DNA from: Sulfitobacter sp. S223
Lineage (GTDB): Bacteria; Pseudomonadota; Alphaproteobacteria; Rhodobacterales; Rhodobacteraceae
Length of the DNA: 64,000 nt
NCBI RefSeq assembly: GCF_025143825.1
Contig: NZ_CP083561.1
Location: forward strand, 58,749-122,748
Direction: 5' to 3'
This document shows, in pieces, positions 59,569 through 64,000 of this stretch (positions are counted from its first letter, which is position 1; each line of letters starts with the position of its first letter). A program made the position numbers and the translations under genes. Below the pieces are notes generated by a model, which saw only the letters and a list, made by a program, of their open reading frames with translations, searched no databases and was not told the DNA's origin.

Positions 59569-60321
59569 TCACTCCTCTGTGGCAAACAGGGTGATCGTTG
59601 AAACGTTGTCCGGTGCGCCATTTTCAAGCGCTGCAAGGATCAGCGCGTCGCACGCACCTTCCGCTGTCGTTGCTGCGCCCAGAAGGTCTGCAATGTCCGC
59701 ATCGCCGACGCAGGCAGTCAAACCGTCGCTACACAAAACGATCCTGTCTCCGGATACGAGTGGTATTGTCACGATGTCGACATTGACCTCACGCTCTACC
59801 CCGACGGCGCGTGTAACGACATGACGCTCTGGATGGCTTTCACGCTCCTCGGCGTCCAGAAGCCCCTGTTCAACCATTTCCTGAACCACCGTGTGGTCGC
59901 GCGTCAGCAACCGCAGTGAGCGGCCCCGCAACAAATATGCGCGACAATCACCGACCCAAGCAACGGTAGCCGCGAAATTTTGCACCAACATCGCCACTAC
60001 CGTCGAACCCATTTGGGTACCGCTTTGCGTCCGCGTCAGAATTTCTGAATTAGCAAGTTGCAGCTGAGCGCGTAAAGCGTGTGGTGCCAAGGCATTGTCC
60101 GGAATTTCGCTTAGTTTTTCGATAACAATATCGGATGCGACGTCACCGTGGCCGTAGCCACCCATTCCATCTGCGACAGCCCAAAGCACACCGGAAGGGT
60201 CCGTTAAAATGGAGTCTTCGTTCTTGTCGCGCACAAGGCCCCTGTGGGTCAGGCCTGCTCCGAAAAATCGCGGGGCAGAGGCAGGCAACATCGGCGGAAC
60301 GCGGGTTACAGGTCCGGACAC
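59569..60321 (-). CDS. pppA: PP2C-type Ser/Thr protein phosphatase (T6SS PppA)
   Basis: A 250-residue PP2C phosphatase with all metal-binding motifs: RDKNEDS (31-37), VADGMGGYGHGD (49-60), WVGDCRAYL, LCSDGLT and GAPDNVS. In T6SS loci PppA dephosphorylates Fha and turns the machine off. It is the first gene of a minus-strand operon and faces the OmpA-family gene across a 154-nt divergent gap. A short unrelated N-terminal stretch of about 18 residues precedes the catalytic domain. Confidence 0.92.
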   Translation of the reverse strand: MSGPVTRVPPMLPASAPRFFGAGLTHRGLVRDKNEDSILTDPSGVLWAVADGMGGYGHGDVASDIVIEKLSEIPDNALAPHALRAQLQLANSEILTRTQSGTQMGSTVVAMLVQNFAATVAWVGDCRAYLLRGRSLRLLTRDHTVVQEMVEQGLLDAEERESHPERHVVTRAVGVEREVNVDIVTIPLVSGDRIVLCSDGLTACVGDADIADLLGAATTAEGACDALILAALENGAPDNVSTITLFATEE

Positions 60322-60475
60322 AGGGTACGACCTTTCAACTCAAAACCGGCCCAACGGGGCCTGTGGCTATCAATAAGAAAACTGGAACAAATTAGATAAA
60401 GGCTGCTTTTAAATTGGTTTCATGATAGCCTAGCAGATATTCACCGCAAATTATTTTTTAGCATAGGCAAATGTC

Positions 60476-61132
60476 ATGCGATTTATCATACCCGTCGTTT
60501 TCACCTGTATCGGTCTTCTTTCCACACCTCTTTCTGCGCAAGAGGATTTGTCGGTAGAGGAGCTGACACAGCTTTTTCAGCGCCAAAAAGAGGCATTTAG
60601 CGAAGCAACTTCAAACGGTTTGGGACAGACGCGAGGGTTGAAGCTTGTCACTGTCAACGATGCGCCGGAAGCCCAATCCGCCGCAACAGTGACAGCACAA
60701 TCCGACCCCTCTGCATCCGATCCAGAGCCTGCGAATCCTATCGATCCCAACAAACCAATCGCGGCAACGCCGGTGGTCTTCGGGCAGCTTGATCCTGAAT
60801 TGCAGGTGAACTTGCGCATAACCTTCGGGTTTGATTCTGCGGCCCTCGCAGAGTCTGAAAAACCAAAACTCGATAAGATGTGTCAGGTGCTAAAGCAGAG
60901 CGACATTAATCTGGTCCGGATCGTCGGTCACACGGATACTTCAGGTAGCGCCGAATATAATGAACGACTGTCCACCTTGCGCGCGCAAGAAGTGGCGCGG
61001 CACCTGACTGATTCATGCGGCATATCGGCGTCACGTCTCCAGACTATCGGTATGGGCGAACGGTTTCCCAGCAATAAAGAAGACAGCCGCGCGGATGAAA
61101 ATCGTCGGGTCGAGTTTCAGGCGTTGAGCTAA
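60476..61132 (+). CDS. OmpA-family peptidoglycan-binding protein
   Basis: A 218-residue exported protein. Signal peptide at 1-21 (FTCIGLLSTPLSA, then QED), a Pro/Ala-rich spacer (about 65-105) and an OmpA C-terminal domain (about 110-218) with ITFGFDSAAL, VRIVGHTDTSGSAEYNERLS and ENRRVEF. It has no lipobox, so it should be periplasmic or held by peptidoglycan. It is divergent from pppA. It might stabilise the T6SS membrane complex, but TssL already has its own OmpA domain; a general wall role is equally possible. Confidence 0.88.
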   Translation: MRFIIPVVFTCIGLLSTPLSAQEDLSVEELTQLFQRQKEAFSEATSNGLGQTRGLKLVTVNDAPEAQSAATVTAQSDPSASDPEPANPIDPNKPIAATPVVFGQLDPELQVNLRITFGFDSAALAESEKPKLDKMCQVLKQSDINLVRIVGHTDTSGSAEYNERLSTLRAQEVARHLTDSCGISASRLQTIGMGERFPSNKEDSRADENRRVEFQALS

Positions 61133-61428
61133 AATCACCGCTGGTTAGTAACATATCACGCGGGCGCGCGCGAGATTGAGTAAGCTACTAAAAACGCTGG
61201 TTGATTGGCCATTTGGTTGGGAATTTACAGCAGTTTCCTGCCTGTTTTGTGGGCTGGAATACTGCGTATTCGGGTCCGCGCCCACGTGAGATGAAACGGA
61301 GCAAAGCCCAAGAAATACCTTGCAAACTACAACCCTGACGGGATTACATGTAGGAGCCCACATTTTCCGGGTATGTCTGCTTTTTTATTGTTTTCAATTT
61401 TCTGAAGTCATTGTTGGGAGTGCGCCGT

Positions 61429-63174
61429 ATGGTGTTCGGAAACCCGCCCCTAAAATTCATTATGCGGCGATTAGCCCGTGCTGCTCCTATCGCGATGGCC
61501 ATTGGGCTTGTGCTTCCTGACGCCACGCTTGCTCAATCCAGCACTGCTGCCAGCAGCGTCACGCCTGAGACATTTCAACCTCCGTTGCAAAAGCTGAACG
61601 GGGCGGTTGTGTTCAGCGGTGCAACCGGCACCGAAGCACCGCCCGGAGCGGAAAAGATCGGAATTACGCTGTCCGATGTGGATTTGCAGGGGGGATTGCC
61701 ACAACTGGCCGAGGCGAACGCTGCGCTAAAGACGCGGCTGACCGGCGGCCGCGTTCCGGTGTCAGAGCTGTTCAACGCGGTTGGCGCGCTAGAAGAGGCA
61801 TATGCCAACGCGGGGTATGTTCTGGTCCGGGTGGTGTTGCCGCAACAAAGCCTGCGCGATGGTGGTGTTCTAAAAGTCGTGGTAGTCGATGGGTTCGTCG
61901 AAACCGTCGATGGGTCAAACGTCCCGCCAGAAGTATATCAACGCATCGATCGGCTGACATCAGGTCTGGTGGATCGCAAGGGGCTGACTCTGGCCGAGCT
62001 GGAGCGGCAACTGTTATTGGCGGGCGATGTTGCCGGCGTCGCGCTGGGGACTGTTCTGGGGGCTGGGCGTTTACCCGGTGGGACGGTTCTTACACTTGAT
62101 CCCGAATACCAAAAGATCACGGGCTTTGCCGGATTTGATAACCACGCCTCTGATGAATTGGGTCCATGGATTCTGAACGCCGGCGTTGAATTCAACAGCC
62201 CCTTTGGATTCGGCGAAACGTTCTATTTGCGTGCGTCGGGCGCGCCGCAGGGATTTTTTGGAAGTGATCCGCGCTACCGCGTATTGGCGGCGGGGGCTGT
62301 GCTGCCTTTGGGTACATCTGGCCTTGCTTTGAACGCAGAGGTGACAACCAGCGACACAACCCCTGATGACGCGCTGGCGCCGACACGGTCCAATTTTGAC
62401 CGGCAGTCCCTGCGGCTGATCTATCCGTGGATACGGTCACGGCAGTTGAATGTAACAACGCAGTTCTCTCTTGATACCCAACAGGACACTCAGGATCTCA
62501 TCGCTGCCGGCACTGCGCCGATCTACGAAGATAAGACCACGGTGCTGCGATTGGGCGCCAGTGCGAATTATGTTCACGAAAACGGCGCATTTTCGGATGT
62601 GGGAATGGTGTTGTCGCGCGGCGTCGATGCACTTGGTGCGCGGAGCCTTGATGATGTCGGTGCAGGTACTCCGTTGTCGCGTCAGGGTGCAGACGCCACT
62701 TTCACCAAGTTGAGCTTTTCAGGCTATCACCAGCGAGCGCTGGCCGAGAACATCGTCCTATCCGTGACGGGCAGGGCGCAGCTATCGTTTGGTGATGCTC
62801 TGGTCACGTCCGAACAGTTTGGACTTGCTGGTGCGCGCGAGCTTTCTGCGTTTGATTCAGGTGAGCTGCGCGGTGACAGCGGTTGGGTGCTGCGCGCCGA
62901 AGTGGCCCGTCAGTCCCAAACCGATCTTGGCACCACACCCATCATCATGAGCCCCTACATCTTTGCCGCAGCCGGCGGCATTTCAATTGATCAACCTACA
63001 ATCGTGGAGACACGTCACGAGAACGCCTACGCGTACGGCATTGGAATGGATCTATTTTCCAAGACTGATTCAAAATTCAGAGCAAGCAGTTTGAGGATCG
63101 AACTGGCCAGAGGAGAACGGGATAATGGTTCGGATGATACACGTTTCAGCATTTCGGGAAATTTCCGCTTCTGA
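61429..63174 (+). CDS. Two-partner secretion outer-membrane transporter TpsB (ShlB/FhaC family)
   Basis: A 581-residue TpsB. Signal peptide at about 1-36 (ending LPDATLAQS); POTRA domain(s) (about 60-150) with GITLSDVDLQGGLPQL, YANAGYVLVRVVLPQQSL and LKVVVVDGFVE; then a 16-strand-type barrel ending FSISGNFRF. TpsB proteins export a partner TpsA across the outer membrane, and tpsA follows here. ATG 61429 is chosen because GGGAG lies 8 nt upstream; an in-frame TTG earlier and an ATG at 61462 are alternatives. The 61133-61428 gap before it holds no gene. Confidence 0.92.
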   Translation: MVFGNPPLKFIMRRLARAAPIAMAIGLVLPDATLAQSSTAASSVTPETFQPPLQKLNGAVVFSGATGTEAPPGAEKIGITLSDVDLQGGLPQLAEANAALKTRLTGGRVPVSELFNAVGALEEAYANAGYVLVRVVLPQQSLRDGGVLKVVVVDGFVETVDGSNVPPEVYQRIDRLTSGLVDRKGLTLAELERQLLLAGDVAGVALGTVLGAGRLPGGTVLTLDPEYQKITGFAGFDNHASDELGPWILNAGVEFNSPFGFGETFYLRASGAPQGFFGSDPRYRVLAAGAVLPLGTSGLALNAEVTTSDTTPDDALAPTRSNFDRQSLRLIYPWIRSRQLNVTTQFSLDTQQDTQDLIAAGTAPIYEDKTTVLRLGASANYVHENGAFSDVGMVLSRGVDALGARSLDDVGAGTPLSRQGADATFTKLSFSGYHQRALAENIVLSVTGRAQLSFGDALVTSEQFGLAGARELSAFDSGELRGDSGWVLRAEVARQSQTDLGTTPIIMSPYIFAAAGGISIDQPTIVETRHENAYAYGIGMDLFSKTDSKFRASSLRIELARGERDNGSDDTRFSISGNFRF

Positions 63175-64000
63175 TCGCTGGGGAACAACACGCCTTGCGC
63201 CGCTAACCCTTGTTCTACTGGGGTTCTTGCAGCCTGCTGTTGCATTGGCCGACGATGTGCTGCCTCAATCTGGTAGTGTTGCACAAGGGAACGTCGTGAT
63301 CACAACACCCAGGGCTGGCAACATGGTGTTGAACCAGTCCAGCGACCGTGCGGTTGTTAACTGGGGGTCCTTTTCAATCGGACAGGGCAACTCTGTCGCT
63401 ATTCATCAGCCGTCGACCTCCAGTGCAATTCTGAACAGGGTTACGGGTAACACCACCAGCCAAATTCATGGACAGTTGTCTGCAACGGGGCAGGTGTTTG
63501 TTGTCAATCCCAACGGGCTCTTTATCGGAGAGCAGGGTACGGTGAACGCCGGAGGCGGATTTGTCGGATCAACGCTCGATACGACTGACAGCGATTTTAT
63601 GGCGGGTCAGCTGCGGTTTGAAGGATTAGGAAGCTCTGCGCCCGTTCAGAACGCGGGCCGTGTGACCATCGGGCGCGGTGGGTTTGCCGCTTTGCTGGGT
63701 GGGCGTGTCACCAATTCGGGGATTGTGACTGTACCCATGGGGCGCGTCGGCTTTGCGGCGGGCGAATTAGTAACGCTCGACGTATCCGGTGATCAGTTCT
63801 TGCAGGTCGCCGTACCGTCGCAGGGTGATACCGACGAGATGCGGGCATTGATCGAAAACTCCGGCACTGTTTCTGCCAATGGCGGTCAAATCGAAATGCG
63901 CGCAGCGACAGCCCGTGATGCCGCGCGAAATGCGATCAATCTAACCGGTGTGGCAGAGGCCCGCTCGGTCACTGTGCGCGGAGGGCAGATCATTCTGGGC
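63125..64000 (+). CDS. Two-partner secretion exoprotein TpsA, filamentous-haemagglutinin type (3' truncated)
   Basis: The first 292 residues of an exoprotein that continues beyond the window. ATG 63125 overlaps tpsB by 50 nt and has GGAGAACGGGATA upstream. A long signal peptide (about 1-42, ending LQPAVALADD) precedes the TPS secretion domain. Its landmarks are visible: SGSVAQGN, the NWGSFSIGQGNSV strand, ILNRVTGNTTSQIHGQL and the VNPNGLFIG motif. This domain is recognised by the POTRA of the adjacent TpsB. The downstream part that defines the function (adhesin, haemolysin or contact-dependent toxin) is not in view. Confidence 0.93.
   Translation, partial: MVRMIHVSAFREISASDRWGTTRLAPLTLVLLGFLQPAVALADDVLPQSGSVAQGNVVITTPRAGNMVLNQSSDRAVVNWGSFSIGQGNSVAIHQPSTSSAILNRVTGNTTSQIHGQLSATGQVFVVNPNGLFIGEQGTVNAGGGFVGSTLDTTDSDFMAGQLRFEGLGSSAPVQNAGRVTIGRGGFAALLGGRVTNSGIVTVPMGRVGFAAGELVTLDVSGDQFLQVAVPSQGDTDEMRALIENSGTVSANGGQIEMRAATARDAARNAINLTGVAEARSVTVRGGQIILG

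Overview
The window looks like part of an extrachromosomal replicon (plasmid or chromid) of a marine-type alphaproteobacterium, most likely Rhodobacteraceae (Roseobacter group). The basis is a complete repABC replication/partition module with an antisense RNA signature between repB and repC, and the style of the flanking metabolic genes. Species cannot be named from the sequence alone. No tRNA, rRNA, IS element or CRISPR array was recognised.

Left part (1-6434): small metabolic genes. These are the 3' end of a metallo-beta-lactamase-fold hydrolase of the AHL-lactonase type, an SDR dehydrogenase with a kynureninase-like PLP enzyme, a tyrosine-phosphatase-like protein, an SMP-30/gluconolactonase protein, class I fructose-1,6-bisphosphatase and a GntR/FCD regulator. 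The stretch before repA carries a decayed C-terminal remnant of glycerol kinase.

Replication module (6435-9846): repA, repB and repC on the plus strand, with a likely ctRNA (promoter, about 53 nt body, terminator) on the minus strand between repB and repC.

Giant surface-protein locus (about 9850-33022): one 19.4 kb gene encodes a 6475-residue exported protein. By hand count it has 46 consecutive DUF11-type beta-sandwich modules, then calcium-type DxDGDG repeats, a 47th module and an SdrD-B-like domain. A 1148-residue predicted outer-membrane beta-barrel protein follows 10 nt downstream, and a strong hairpin closes the unit. The module array has higher-order structure: runs of modules with a conserved Cys pair alternate with runs of Cys-free modules, and an eight-module block of about 2.9 kb recurs in the same order.

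Catabolic trio (33028-35603, minus strand): SDR, FAH-family hydrolase and D-2-hydroxyacid dehydrogenase, resembling the lower part of a non-phosphorylated deoxysugar-acid pathway.

Type VI secretion locus (35886 to about 61132). The plus-strand operon is tssA-tssB-tssC-hcp-tssE-tssF-tssG-fha-tssJ-tssK-tssL-tssM-tagF. On the minus strand are a HEAT-like TIGR02270-type gene and a DUF6484 gene to its left. To its right, also minus, are pppA, an M15-type peptidase, a TssL-like/TssM-C-terminal hybrid and vgrG. A plus-strand OmpA-family lipid- or wall-associated protein follows. No tssH/clpV, PpkA kinase or PAAR gene was seen here.

Right edge (61429-64000): a two-partner secretion pair, tpsB and the first 292 codons of tpsA. 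The window is therefore dominated by cell-surface and contact-dependent functions: a giant modular surface protein, a T6SS and a TPS exoprotein.
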